13,495 nucleotides of DNA from Candidatus Rhabdochlamydia sp. (GTDB taxonomy: Bacteria > Chlamydiota > Chlamydiia > Chlamydiales > Rhabdochlamydiaceae): contig JASHWM010000141.1 in the NCBI GenBank assembly GCA_030044075.1, positions 1 through 13,495 on the forward strand, given 5' to 3'. Each line of letters opens with the position of its first letter. Position 1 is the stretch's first letter. The notes beneath the pieces are model-generated. The model was not told the DNA's origin, ran no database searches, and worked only from the letters and a program-made list of their open reading frames with translations. Shown one piece after another: positions 6,447-13,319 of the stretch. The position numbers were made by a program, and so were the translations under genes.

Positions 6447-6866
6447 TTATTTCCAAAGCGAAAATTTCCGCGTCAGTTCAGATACTTTTTCCCAATCTCC
6501 AAACAAGACGATGCCGTAATAGATAAGGTCTTCTTCTTTTGTCTGTTTTGTGCGCTCGACCTGCTCTATGTAGGTCCCAATGGTCATCGTATTTGTGAAA
6601 TCAACGAACTTGATCCCATTTTCTAAGGCTGCTTGTCTTAAGCCCCTGATCTTATTTGAATTTGCCTTCAAGATCATGAACGGCATTTCAGAAATGCAAG
6701 GATGGCTTCCGCCATCTGCATCGATATAGTTCGTGAGGCGGAGCGGATCTTTTCCAATGTCAGATCCAAAACCGATGCACATATGTGCCAAAGCGTTCAT
6801 GATGACGCCCGGCTCAATTTTTTCATTCATAACAGCAACTAATTTGTTGGTGAATGTGAGAGTCAT
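6447..6866 (-). CDS. DUF2000-family protein (peptidyl-tRNA hydrolase 2-like fold)
   Basis: The product is 139 residues, full length for DUF2000, a family of unknown reaction with a fold related to type 2 peptidyl-tRNA hydrolases. The conserved blocks are all present: NALAHMCIGFGSD (24-36), YIDADGGSHPCISEMPFMIL (47-66), VDFTNTM (88-94), EEDLIYYGIVLFGD (111-124) and the terminal LTRKFSLWK (131-139). It is presumably cytoplasmic, as there is no signal peptide. AAAGGAG lies shortly upstream of the ATG. The gene is convergent with the mini-membrane operon, with the hairpin at 6402-6439 between them, and stands alone, with 354 bp of non-coding sequence upstream. No specific role can be given. Confidence 0.9.
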   Translation of the reverse strand: MTLTFTNKLVAVMNEKIEPGVIMNALAHMCIGFGSDIGKDPLRLTNYIDADGGSHPCISEMPFMILKANSNKIRGLRQAALENGIKFVDFTNTMTIGTYIEQVERTKQTKEEDLIYYGIVLFGDWEKVSELTRKFSLWK

Positions 6867-6961
6867 TTTTTTCTCCTTTTCTGAATTTTTAAATATAAAA
6901 GCCTATTGATTTTTTTGAGATTAGGCAAACCAAAAGATGTAATAAGGAAACAAAATTATTC

Positions 6962-7009
6962 GTGCGCTTGTGGGCGCACAAGGAAAAGGCAAAGAAGGGT
7001 TCCTTTTGC
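6962..7009. other. two overlapping, mutually exclusive hairpins
   Basis: Stem 1 is GTGCGC (6962-6967)/GCGCAC (6974-6979). Stem 2 is GCACAAGGAA (6976-6985)/TTCCTTTTGC (7000-7009), with 9 of 10 pairs. They share bases 6976-6979, so only one can form at a time. No T tract follows, so this is not a standard terminator. A small RNA, a leader or a relic are all possible. Confidence 0.3.
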
Positions 7010-7183
7010 AGGGCCCGTCGTGCAAGGCCTTAAGTGGTGCAAAAGAAAGTAATCATGTTTATTGATGTTCATGAGGGACATTTTATCAATGCACGCCATT
7101 AAGAAGCAATTTAAAATTTTGTCTTCTATTTTTGAGTCTAATTATTATAAAAAATAATTTACTTTAATTTTAAACAATATTAA

Positions 7184-7189
7184 TATAAT
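7184..7189 (+). promoter_or_regulatory. candidate -10 element (TATAAT) for the Mth938-fusion gene
   Basis: A perfect TATAAT lies at 7184-7189 in a very AT-rich tract. No good -35 sits 16-18 bp upstream; TTTACT at 7158-7163 is 20 bp away. A start near 7196 would leave about 25 nt before the GTG at 7221. In such AT-rich DNA, chance matches are common. Confidence 0.3.
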
Positions 7190-7220
7190 ATATTAATACC
7201 TTTATAAATCACGGGTTTTT

Positions 7221-7931
7221 GTGAATTCAGTTAATTGTATAAGTAACCTATATAAACACGATGAGAGCTTTGCGGATTATTTTCTTCAGCCGCAACGCTT
7301 TTGTGAGCGAGGGTGGGAATACTTTGTGTCTCCACTGGACCCTGGTTTTCGATCGTTCCTAGATGTGATTGCACGAATTGTTATTTTTGTTCCTCTTGTT
7401 TTTGCAACAATCTGCTCTTATGTCATCGGTGTTATCGGGATTTCGATGAAGGCATTTGCGAGCTGTTTTTTCGCATCGGATAGGGAGATTGAAGTGCTCA
7501 CTCCGGAAATTATCAGTGATAGATGGGGAACGATTGTCGTGCAATGCGATGGAGAAGAACAGACCTTTCGAGATGTTGCGATCACTCCGGGTAAAGCTGA
7601 AGAATGGCGCTGGGACTGGAATCAAAACGAGGGGTCTATGCACCATAATCCAGGGATTCGAAAGATCGACCTTGATCACTTCATTTTAACCTCTCCAAGC
7701 GAAATACCTGATGTTGTCAACCTAAGTCAGAGAAGAGGACACGGCGGCCGAAATCAAGATAATCCGGGACCGGGAGCGTTGCAGGTCGATCCTGCCTTGG
7801 AAGAATACCTTATCGAACAGGGTGTAAAAGAGGTCCATATCCTTAAAACGGCTGCTGCGATCGAAAAGTATCGAGAATGCTCAGCAGATAGTCTATTGAA
7901 AGTTGCTGCCTTAATCCATACAACATGTTAA
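7221..7931 (+). CDS. membrane-anchored Mth938/AAMDC-like domain protein
   Basis: The product is 236 residues. Residues about 46-84 form a long hydrophobic, probably two-pass, region (FLDVIARIVIFVPLVFATIC then IGVIGISMKAFASCFFA). Residues about 95-236 are an Mth938-like (DUF498/AAMDC) domain: DRWGTIVVQCDGE (100-112), FRDVAITPGKAEEWRWDW (116-133), MHHNPGI (140-146), the strand and glycine-rich loop around 164-175, VDPALEEYLIEQGVKEVHIL (189-208), AIEKY (213-217) and the terminal VAALIHTTC (228-236), typical of the AAMDC branch. Members are usually about 120 residues and soluble, so the N-terminal part is an unusual addition. The loop before VDPALEEYL (RRGHGGRNQDNPGPG) is longer than usual. The start is a GTG with a poor ribosome site. 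The gene converges on the DUF1543 gene, 11 bp away. Role unknown. Confidence 0.85.
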   Translation: MNSVNCISNLYKHDESFADYFLQPQRFCERGWEYFVSPLDPGFRSFLDVIARIVIFVPLVFATICSYVIGVIGISMKAFASCFFASDREIEVLTPEIISDRWGTIVVQCDGEEQTFRDVAITPGKAEEWRWDWNQNEGSMHHNPGIRKIDLDHFILTSPSEIPDVVNLSQRRGHGGRNQDNPGPGALQVDPALEEYLIEQGVKEVHILKTAAAIEKYRECSADSLLKVAALIHTTC

Positions 7932-7932
7932 G

Positions 7933-7944
7933 AAAAGATCTTTT
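7933..7944. repeat. 12-bp palindrome between convergent genes
   Basis: AAAAGATCTTTT is a perfect palindrome in the gap between two convergent genes, followed by a weak TTTATC/GATAAA hairpin (7942-7958) that overlaps the DUF1543 stop. With short A/T tracts on both sides it could contribute weakly to termination in both directions. It is not a strong terminator. Confidence 0.3.
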
Positions 7945-8521
7945 ATCCTTCAGATAAAGAAGGTTGTAGATCGATCTTTAGCCGGATGTAGCCTGGATTT
8001 GCAAGCGAGGTCGTTTTGATTTCAGAGGGGATGAGCTTGAGATGGTAGCCATCAATGTCCTGGATTTCAAGGACGTCATCAACATCGAATTTACCAAATT
8101 CAACAAGCTCTTCTATGTTTAGGTGGTCATCCAGATGCGATTGGTCCATCCCGACACAGAGCTGTTTTCTGGCCTTCTGAGTAGCTGCTGCCTTATCATT
8201 TGCGACAAAAAACGCAGACTGGTGCACTTCACCAAATAAGTTCTCCGTATATGCCCCGAAGTTGATAAAATAGAGTTTATTCCCATCTTCATGATCCTTA
8301 TCCGAGACAAGCCTAATTTCATAGCCATCGGCGTGCGTAAGCTCGATATAGGAATCAATGTGCGGGGTTTTTTCTGGGTACCCAAACCATTTTTCTTTTA
8401 ATTTTGGATACGTCTCTTCCAAAGAAGTTCCTGCTACAAATACCACATCGTGCAGTTCAATATTTGAACGGGGAGCCCTTCCTCCTAAATAGACCGCAAA
8501 CAGTTTCACTTCTTGTTCCAT
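7943..8521 (-). CDS. DUF1543-family protein
   Basis: The product is 192 residues from the chosen start. The N-terminal half carries the DUF1543 signature: LFAVYLGGRAPRSNIELHDV (7-26), then VVFVAGTSLEETYPKLKEKW (26-45), then HIDSYIELTHADGYEIRL. Around residues 84-125 (KLYFINFGAYTENLFGEVHQ) the same kind of motif recurs, with a second DGYHLKL near 157-163, so the protein seems to contain two related units. The function of the family is unknown. The reading frame extends upstream to 8584, but the ATG at 8521 has AAAGGA at a good distance and begins directly before the conserved domain. It is divergent from the P450 gene, with about 106 bp between the starts for both promoters. Confidence 0.88.
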   Translation of the reverse strand: MEQEVKLFAVYLGGRAPRSNIELHDVVFVAGTSLEETYPKLKEKWFGYPEKTPHIDSYIELTHADGYEIRLVSDKDHEDGNKLYFINFGAYTENLFGEVHQSAFFVANDKAAATQKARKQLCVGMDQSHLDDHLNIEELVEFGKFDVDDVLEIQDIDGYHLKLIPSEIKTTSLANPGYIRLKIDLQPSLSEG

Positions 8522-8627
8522 AAACCATCCTTTTTGTAGCATTAAAAATGGAATTTTCACAAAGATGATACCTAAATAAAGCAATTCCTTATATCCAAAA
8601 AACTGTAATTGGATTCAGAGTAAAACA

Positions 8628-10100
8628 ATGTTCTTTAAAAATGGATTGTCCGCGGAAGAGGTTCGTGTTGAGTTTTCACGTGCCGATATGGAAAAGGGTC
8701 CTGTGCCCAAACGTTTATTTAGTAAAATTGCTTTTTTCCCTCGCATGGTGCTTAAGAGGTTCAAGAATACCTATCTTCTTATCCGTCATGGCGAGCTGAG
8801 GGAACCTGCCTCGAGAAATGTTTGCCCCATGCGCCTTCTCAATACATTTCCCACACTTTTTTTTACGATGAAGCTGTTTGCAACACCTTCGGTGATGAAA
8901 GCAGCTCTTAAGGACTATCGCAAGGACAAAGCAGAAGGTCTTTTTGACGACAGCGAGAACGCCCGGGTCTTTATGCCCCTCTTAAGGGACTTATACCCTG
9001 AGGAAAAGGTTTGCGAAAACGACTTCCTTATGACCTGTTCCAAGGAGTTCGTTCAATTTTATAGACAGCCGATACTGCAGTTTATCGGGCCCCAAAATAT
9101 CAAAAAACATGGACTTGAGCTGGAGAAGATCGTGGAGGACACCATGATTTTTTGGGAGGAAAAAAGCGGCCAAGGCAAAGTCAATGCGACAGAGCTCTCG
9201 CAAATATTTACTACTACAGTGATCTCAAGGCTTCTTCTTGGACACCCAGGGCCTTTTGAAGTCTATCGAGAGATCGCCTATGCCATCGATTTCACAAATA
9301 AGTTCATGATGAAAAAAGCGTGGCGCCATCCCATTTCAAAAGAAGAAAAGCAAAAATACCAAGATTCCCTAGAAATTGTAAGGAAGGGCATTGCCGTGTC
9401 TTTGACGACAGAAGAGAAGCCTCTTCTAGGCTCCCTTGTCGACACTTTGCGCGAAGAAAAGAAAATGTCTGAGCTTCAGATCAAGACGACACTTCTTCTG
9501 ATGTATCTGGGAGGTTCTGAAACAACAGCTTCTTTACTTAACTATCTTCTTTGGCAGCTGGGCCAGCATCCCGAATGCCAGGAGGAAATTTTTGATGAGA
9601 TCAAAGAAAAGAACGGCACTTTGTTTGAAATTGCCACAACATCACTGTCCATCGATCGGTTATTTGCTGAGTCCATACGCCTGTTCACTCCTGCATACGT
9701 CATAGGCCGCCAGCCGGCAGCAGATCTAGTATGCACTGTAAAAAATAAAGAAGGCGATGTTCTTTTGCGTGAAAAGATCGCTAAAAAGGAAGTTCTTTTG
9801 AGCGCTCCTACATTTGCTGCTAGGGACCCATCTCAATTTGAAGACCCGAACGCGTTTAACCCTGCAAGGTTTGAAGGGTTTTCTAAAACTTTTTCTTGGC
9901 TTCCCTTCGGCGATGGCAAACATACCTGTCCAGGGCAATGGCTTGCAAAAGCTGAGGTCGTCGTCCTGATCGCCCTCCTTGTCAAAAAGTTCAGGGTGGC
10001 TTCTTTTCCGGCAAATGAAGTCAAACAGAGGGGATATATGACCCTTAAGCCTGGAGAGGATGTCTGGCTGCTCCTGGAAAAAAGAAACAAGAGTGAATAA
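8628..10100 (+). CDS. cytochrome P450
   Basis: The product is 490 residues, full length for a P450 monooxygenase, which activates oxygen at a heme-thiolate centre. The I-helix motif is GGSETT (295-300), the K-helix ExxR is E348-S-I-R351, FNPARF (410-415) is the PERF-like region, and the heme-binding loop is LPFGDGKHTCPGQ (425-437), with Cys434 as the iron ligand. There is no N-terminal membrane anchor; residues 30-90 are basic and moderately hydrophobic. No ferredoxin or reductase gene is adjacent, so the electron donor is elsewhere or from a general pool. Substrate cannot be inferred; sterol or fatty-acid oxidation would be only a guess. The ATG lacks a strong ribosome site. P450s are uncommon in small intracellular genomes. 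Confidence 0.95.
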   Translation: MFFKNGLSAEEVRVEFSRADMEKGPVPKRLFSKIAFFPRMVLKRFKNTYLLIRHGELREPASRNVCPMRLLNTFPTLFFTMKLFATPSVMKAALKDYRKDKAEGLFDDSENARVFMPLLRDLYPEEKVCENDFLMTCSKEFVQFYRQPILQFIGPQNIKKHGLELEKIVEDTMIFWEEKSGQGKVNATELSQIFTTTVISRLLLGHPGPFEVYREIAYAIDFTNKFMMKKAWRHPISKEEKQKYQDSLEIVRKGIAVSLTTEEKPLLGSLVDTLREEKKMSELQIKTTLLLMYLGGSETTASLLNYLLWQLGQHPECQEEIFDEIKEKNGTLFEIATTSLSIDRLFAESIRLFTPAYVIGRQPAADLVCTVKNKEGDVLLREKIAKKEVLLSAPTFAARDPSQFEDPNAFNPARFEGFSKTFSWLPFGDGKHTCPGQWLAKAEVVVLIALLVKKFRVASFPANEVKQRGYMTLKPGEDVWLLLEKRNKSE

Positions 10101-10128
10101 AAACTGATAATGTTCTTTCATTAAAATC

Positions 10129-10146
10129 TACGATTTTTTACGATTT
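10129..10146. repeat. TACGATTT direct repeat, 10-bp period
   Basis: TACGATTT occurs at 10129-10136 and again at 10139-10146, one helical turn apart, in the gap between the P450 and the permease gene. It may be an operator half-site pair or chance in AT-rich DNA. Confidence 0.25.
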
Positions 10147-10211
10147 GTTAATCCTGCTTGAGGTTTTTTTCTTAAATTCCATGTTCTCTATCGTTTAACA
10201 CCCATAAAAAA

Positions 10212-11603
10212 ATGTTTCACAAGAAGATTTCTTTTTTAGCGCTTGTCCTATTGATTGTTTCAGCAATGGACAGCATCCGTAATTTCCCAGCTTCCGCCCT
10301 TTTTGGAAGCACGCTGATCTTTTTCTTTATTTTTTCCGCGATCGTTTTCCTCCTTCCAACAGCGCTTGTCTCTGCGGAACTTTCTGCGACTTTCCCCGAA
10401 AAGGGAGGCGTCTACCATTGGGTCTATACGGCTTTTGGAGAGAGGTGGGCCATGCTCGCTATTTGGCTGCAATGGGTCAACACGCTTGTCTGGTATCCTA
10501 CGATCCTCTCCTTCATTGCCGGTACAGCAGCTTATTTGGTCGACCCGGCTCTTGCCCAGAACAAAGCGTATCTGATTTCCTGCATATTGATCATTTTTTG
10601 GGGACTTACTTTGATCAACCTCCGAGGGATCCATGTTTCTGCAAGGGTCAATAGCATCTGCGTGACGATCGGAACGATCTTTCCGATGCTCTTTTTGATA
10701 ACTCTAGGAGGCGTCTGGGTGTTTAGCGGAAAGCCCCTTCAGATTGATATCAATACGCATACCCTGTTCCCTTCATTGACAAATACGACCAATTGGATTG
10801 CACTGATCGCGATCATGGCCTCCTTTTTGGGAATGGAGCTTTCCGGCGTCCATGTGAACGATATCAGGGAGCCGCAGAGGAACTTCCCCAAAGCTGTTTT
10901 GGTCGCAAGCCTTTTCATCCTCCTCACAATGATGTTTGGCTCATTGACCATTGCTTTAGTACTGCCTGAATCAAGCATCAACCTGATTGCAGGGGTTATG
11001 CAGGTGTTCAGCAATTTCTTTGAGTCCTTTGGGATGAAACCATTGATCCCAGTGCTGACAGTGCTCATCGTCATTGGATCTATCGGAGGCATGACAAATT
11101 GGCTGATCGCACCTGCCAAAGGGCTTCTTCATGCAGCGGAGTTTGGCTATATGCCCCAGTTTTTCTCACGAAAGAACAAAACAGGCGCCGCTTCAAAAAT
11201 TTTAGTTGCTCAGGCAGTGATGGTCAGTATTTTCTGTCTTTTGTTCTTTCTTATTCCTAGCGTCAACGGATTTTATTGGTTTTTGACGGCATTGAGCACA
11301 GAACTGTACATGGTCATGTACATCCTCATGTTCCTCGCTGCCCTCAGGCTCCATTATAAGTATGTAAATAGACCGAAAGTGTTTAAGATCCCCGGGCGGC
11401 ACGTAGGGATGTGGATCGCATGTCTTGTGGGGCTTTTTGGTTGCGGGGCGACAATTTCTGTGAGCTTCCTTCCACCTACACTTGTTGATATTGGATCGAG
11501 CACAAAGTATCTTATGATGATCATCGGCGGGAACATTGCCCTTGTGTCTCCTGTACTCCTCTTCTTTTTATATAAGAAAAAAAAACACAGTAAAAAAGCA
11601 TAG
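10212..11603 (+). CDS. APC-superfamily amino acid permease (glutamate/GABA antiporter-like)
   Basis: The product is 463 residues with about twelve membrane segments. The first is LALVLLIVSAMDSIRNFP (9-26), in the place where APC antiporters carry the substrate-binding unwound helix. The segment ALVSAELSATFPEKGGVYHW (51-70) is the classical APC consensus. A second conserved stretch is ASFLGMELSGVHVNDIREPQ (208-227), the equivalent of the membrane helix with the acidic gate. It ends with a basic tail (KKKKHSKKA). The closest relatives I can name are GadC/YjeM-like glutamate:GABA antiporters, but the substrate is not determined, and the C-terminal plug of E. coli GadC is not evident. The ATG has no clear ribosome site. 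The GlcG/HbpS-like gene follows after 7 bp. Confidence 0.9.
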   Translation: MFHKKISFLALVLLIVSAMDSIRNFPASALFGSTLIFFFIFSAIVFLLPTALVSAELSATFPEKGGVYHWVYTAFGERWAMLAIWLQWVNTLVWYPTILSFIAGTAAYLVDPALAQNKAYLISCILIIFWGLTLINLRGIHVSARVNSICVTIGTIFPMLFLITLGGVWVFSGKPLQIDINTHTLFPSLTNTTNWIALIAIMASFLGMELSGVHVNDIREPQRNFPKAVLVASLFILLTMMFGSLTIALVLPESSINLIAGVMQVFSNFFESFGMKPLIPVLTVLIVIGSIGGMTNWLIAPAKGLLHAAEFGYMPQFFSRKNKTGAASKILVAQAVMVSIFCLLFFLIPSVNGFYWFLTALSTELYMVMYILMFLAALRLHYKYVNRPKVFKIPGRHVGMWIACLVGLFGCGATISVSFLPPTLVDIGSSTKYLMMIIGGNIALVSPVLLFFLYKKKKHSKKA

Positions 11604-11610
11604 GTGGCGC

Positions 11611-12072
11611 ATGGCGAAGTTGATCTATTGTATTGTCTTTCTATTAGGGTTTGGCCTCTTACATGCCGATGAGCTTTCTTTAAGCGATGCCTCAAAACTT
11701 GCAAATCAGGCCATTATTAAGGCGAAAGATCTCAATATCAAGATTGCGGTTGCTGTTGTCGACAGCCACGGTAACCTAAAAGCTTTCTTGAGGATGGACG
11801 ACTCTCCCCTTGTCTGTGCCAAGAGCGCAGAGATGAAGGCCTTTACATCGGCTGCTGCGCCTTATTCTACAAAACAGATTGCAGATCTATGCGCATCCGA
11901 TCCCAACCATGCCTTTGCTGATATACCGGGTTTCTTACTCCTTCAGGGAGGCCTTCCGATCTTTTCCGCAACCGGAACCCATGTCGGAGGGATCGGGATT
12001 GGAGGAGGAAGCGGTGAGCAGGATGAGATGTGCGCAGAAGCTGCGTTGCAGGCACTTGTAAAGAAAGACTAA
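11611..12072 (+). CDS. exported GlcG/HbpS-like (heme-degrading domain family) protein
   Basis: The product is 153 residues. Residues 1-19 are a signal peptide (MAKLIYCIVFLLGFGLLHA, cut before DEL). The rest is a GlcG/HbpS domain: LSLSDASKLANQAIIKAKDL (22-41), IAVAVVDSHGNLKAFLRMDD (45-64), the CAKSAEMKAFTS helix (69-80), then the glycine-rich VGGIGIGGGSGEQDEMCAEA (125-144). The domain often binds heme or small ligands in sensor or uptake settings; the PF03928 name suggests heme handling but this is not proven for most members. The frame is open upstream to 11536, but the ATG at 11611 follows AGGTGG (11602-11607) and gives the intact signal peptide. It lies 7 bp after the permease stop, so it is probably cotranscribed with it. 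Confidence 0.88.
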   Translation: MAKLIYCIVFLLGFGLLHADELSLSDASKLANQAIIKAKDLNIKIAVAVVDSHGNLKAFLRMDDSPLVCAKSAEMKAFTSAAAPYSTKQIADLCASDPNHAFADIPGFLLLQGGLPIFSATGTHVGGIGIGGGSGEQDEMCAEAALQALVKKD

Positions 12073-12106
12073 TCCTTGCCAAAACTGCAAGCCCATGTTA
12101 ATGGAT

Positions 12107-13174
12107 TTATTGCCAGGGTGCCGGGGAGAAATCATCGATCTCGACAAGCGCAGACCCTGGGCATGGACATCGCTTTTCCCTTTTATGGTCCCATGTGGGC
12201 TCAAAAGCATATTTTTTCCAAAGGTCTGGATATTCCAAAATTCCATATAAGCGATTGATGTAAGCTTCAGGATCGCCTGGGATGTTGATCATTAGGGGGC
12301 CAAATTGGGCCCTCGAAATATTTTCAATTTGCAAGTAGGTAAAACGATCGGTATTCCAATGCCAATAAAAATCAAAAGACCTATGGACATAGAACTCTTC
12401 GGTCTCTTTTCTTTTTTCCAGCGTCATCACAAAAATATCAGCGGCAGGGTATGCGAAAGGAAGGAACTCTCCAGGATGGCTTTCATCGGCAATCCTTGCA
12501 GCATCTTTTTCAAAGATCTTGTATAGGTCTTTCCAATAGTAGTGAAGCACGAGCCCTTCTTTGTCAAAATCCTCTTTCATGTCCTGGAGCTTTTTTTCGT
12601 CGGTATCGAGGATATAAAGATCTAGGTCGTCGTCCCAAGGGATGAGGCCTCCATGCCTAATGACGCCAAGGAGCGTTCCTCCTCCTGCCCAGTAGTTGAT
12701 ATTGCGTGATGAAAAAACTCTGTCGATCTTTTCCATTAACGTGTAAACGGGAATGGACTCTTCGAGGGTTAGCTTCTGGATCTCGCTTGAGAACTTTGGG
12801 TTTGTCTTGATAAGACTTAAGGCCTTTTCCTTCGCGATGTGCAAAGTCTCATCTGTAAACTTGATGTAGCGATACCCATAGCGCAATGCAAGGTTCCGAA
12901 GCGTGCGCTCGTCCAGACTAGGAGAGATCGCGATGAAAGGGTTCCTCATAAATTCTGGGGCAACTGCAATGAAGGGATTCCTTGGATCGATCCATATAAG
13001 TGTTGCATCTGCTGCATCTGAGAACTCTTCAGGAGAAAACTGCGCCCCTTCAGGGATGTTGACTAGAAGGCGAGCTGTTTCTTTACCATCCTTATCCCTT
13101 GTCAAAAGAGGTCCTTCGGCTATGACCAGCGAAGGGAGCAGACAAAGAAATGGCAAAATTGCGTAGAGCTTCAT
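12107..13174 (-). CDS. LicD-family protein with signal peptide
   Basis: LicD proteins transfer phosphocholine or related groups onto surface glycans; the fold is a nucleotidyltransferase-like domain. From the ATG at 13174 the product is 355 residues. MKLYAILPFLCLLPSLVIAE is a convincing signal peptide (1-20). Residues 164-186 hold the core: GGGTLLGVIRHGG then IPWDDDLDLYIL, with the metal-binding DDD motif. The C-terminal half includes the conserved NIPGDPEAYINRLYG (297-311). The frame is open to an ATG at 13252 with GGAAG before it, but the extra 26 residues would precede and spoil the signal peptide, so I prefer 13174. It contains a short internal repeat (RNPFIAV and RNPFIAI). It is convergent with the GlcG/HbpS-like gene and divergent from the deaminase. 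A sugar or choline target is inference. Confidence 0.85.
   Translation of the reverse strand: MKLYAILPFLCLLPSLVIAEGPLLTRDKDGKETARLLVNIPEGAQFSPEEFSDAADATLIWIDPRNPFIAVAPEFMRNPFIAISPSLDERTLRNLALRYGYRYIKFTDETLHIAKEKALSLIKTNPKFSSEIQKLTLEESIPVYTLMEKIDRVFSSRNINYWAGGGTLLGVIRHGGLIPWDDDLDLYILDTDEKKLQDMKEDFDKEGLVLHYYWKDLYKIFEKDAARIADESHPGEFLPFAYPAADIFVMTLEKRKETEEFYVHRSFDFYWHWNTDRFTYLQIENISRAQFGPLMINIPGDPEAYINRLYGILEYPDLWKKYAFEPTWDHKREKRCPCPGSALVEIDDFSPAPWQ
12913..12982 (-). repeat. internal tandem repeat in the LicD-family protein
   Basis: The DNA copies 12966-12982 and 12930-12946 match at 14 of 17 bases with a 36-bp period. They encode RNPFIAVAPEFM followed by RNPFIAISPSLD, so a 12-residue unit is duplicated in the N-terminal part of the mature protein. 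Confidence 0.6.
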
Positions 13175-13319
13175 AAACACCCATAAATTTGAAACGAGAG
13201 TTTCTGCGTTTTTATTTTTTTTGCCAAGATGAATCGAAATGGAAATTTTCATTGCGCTTCCAAAACGGATTTCGCATAATTTCGGCTCAATTATTGTGCA
13301 TTAAGAATTTTTGAGGTGT

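Larger units (their letters stand above)
6867..7220. other. 354-bp non-coding stretch with hairpins and an AT-rich promoter half
   Basis: The stretch lies between the divergent DUF2000 and Mth938-fusion genes. Its first 90 bp should hold the DUF2000 promoter. A more GC-rich block (about 6960-7050) contains GTGCGC/GCGCAC (6962-6979), GCACAAGGAA/TTCCTTTTGC (6976-7009), and the palindromes GGGCCC (7011-7016) and AAGGCCTT (7024-7031). A 15-codon ATG ORF at 7055-7102 (MFIDVHEGHFINARH) has no ribosome site and is not credible as it stands. The last 110 bp are very AT-rich. No tRNA or known riboswitch is evident. Confidence 0.5.

Noticed and set aside
7055..7102. 15-codon ORF MFIDVHEGHFINARH as a leader peptide
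   Set aside because: No ribosome site, no run of a regulatory amino acid, and no following attenuator-like terminator.
8119..8385. 88-residue minus-strand ORF inside the DUF1543 gene
   Set aside because: It is a shifted-frame shadow of a well supported domain.
9726..10121. 131-residue minus-strand ORF opposite the P450 heme region
   Set aside because: It is antisense to highly conserved P450 motifs and has no signature of its own.
12076..12258. 60-residue plus-strand ORF after the GlcG/HbpS-like gene
   Set aside because: It is antisense to the conserved C-terminal part of the LicD-family protein, with no ribosome site or family match.
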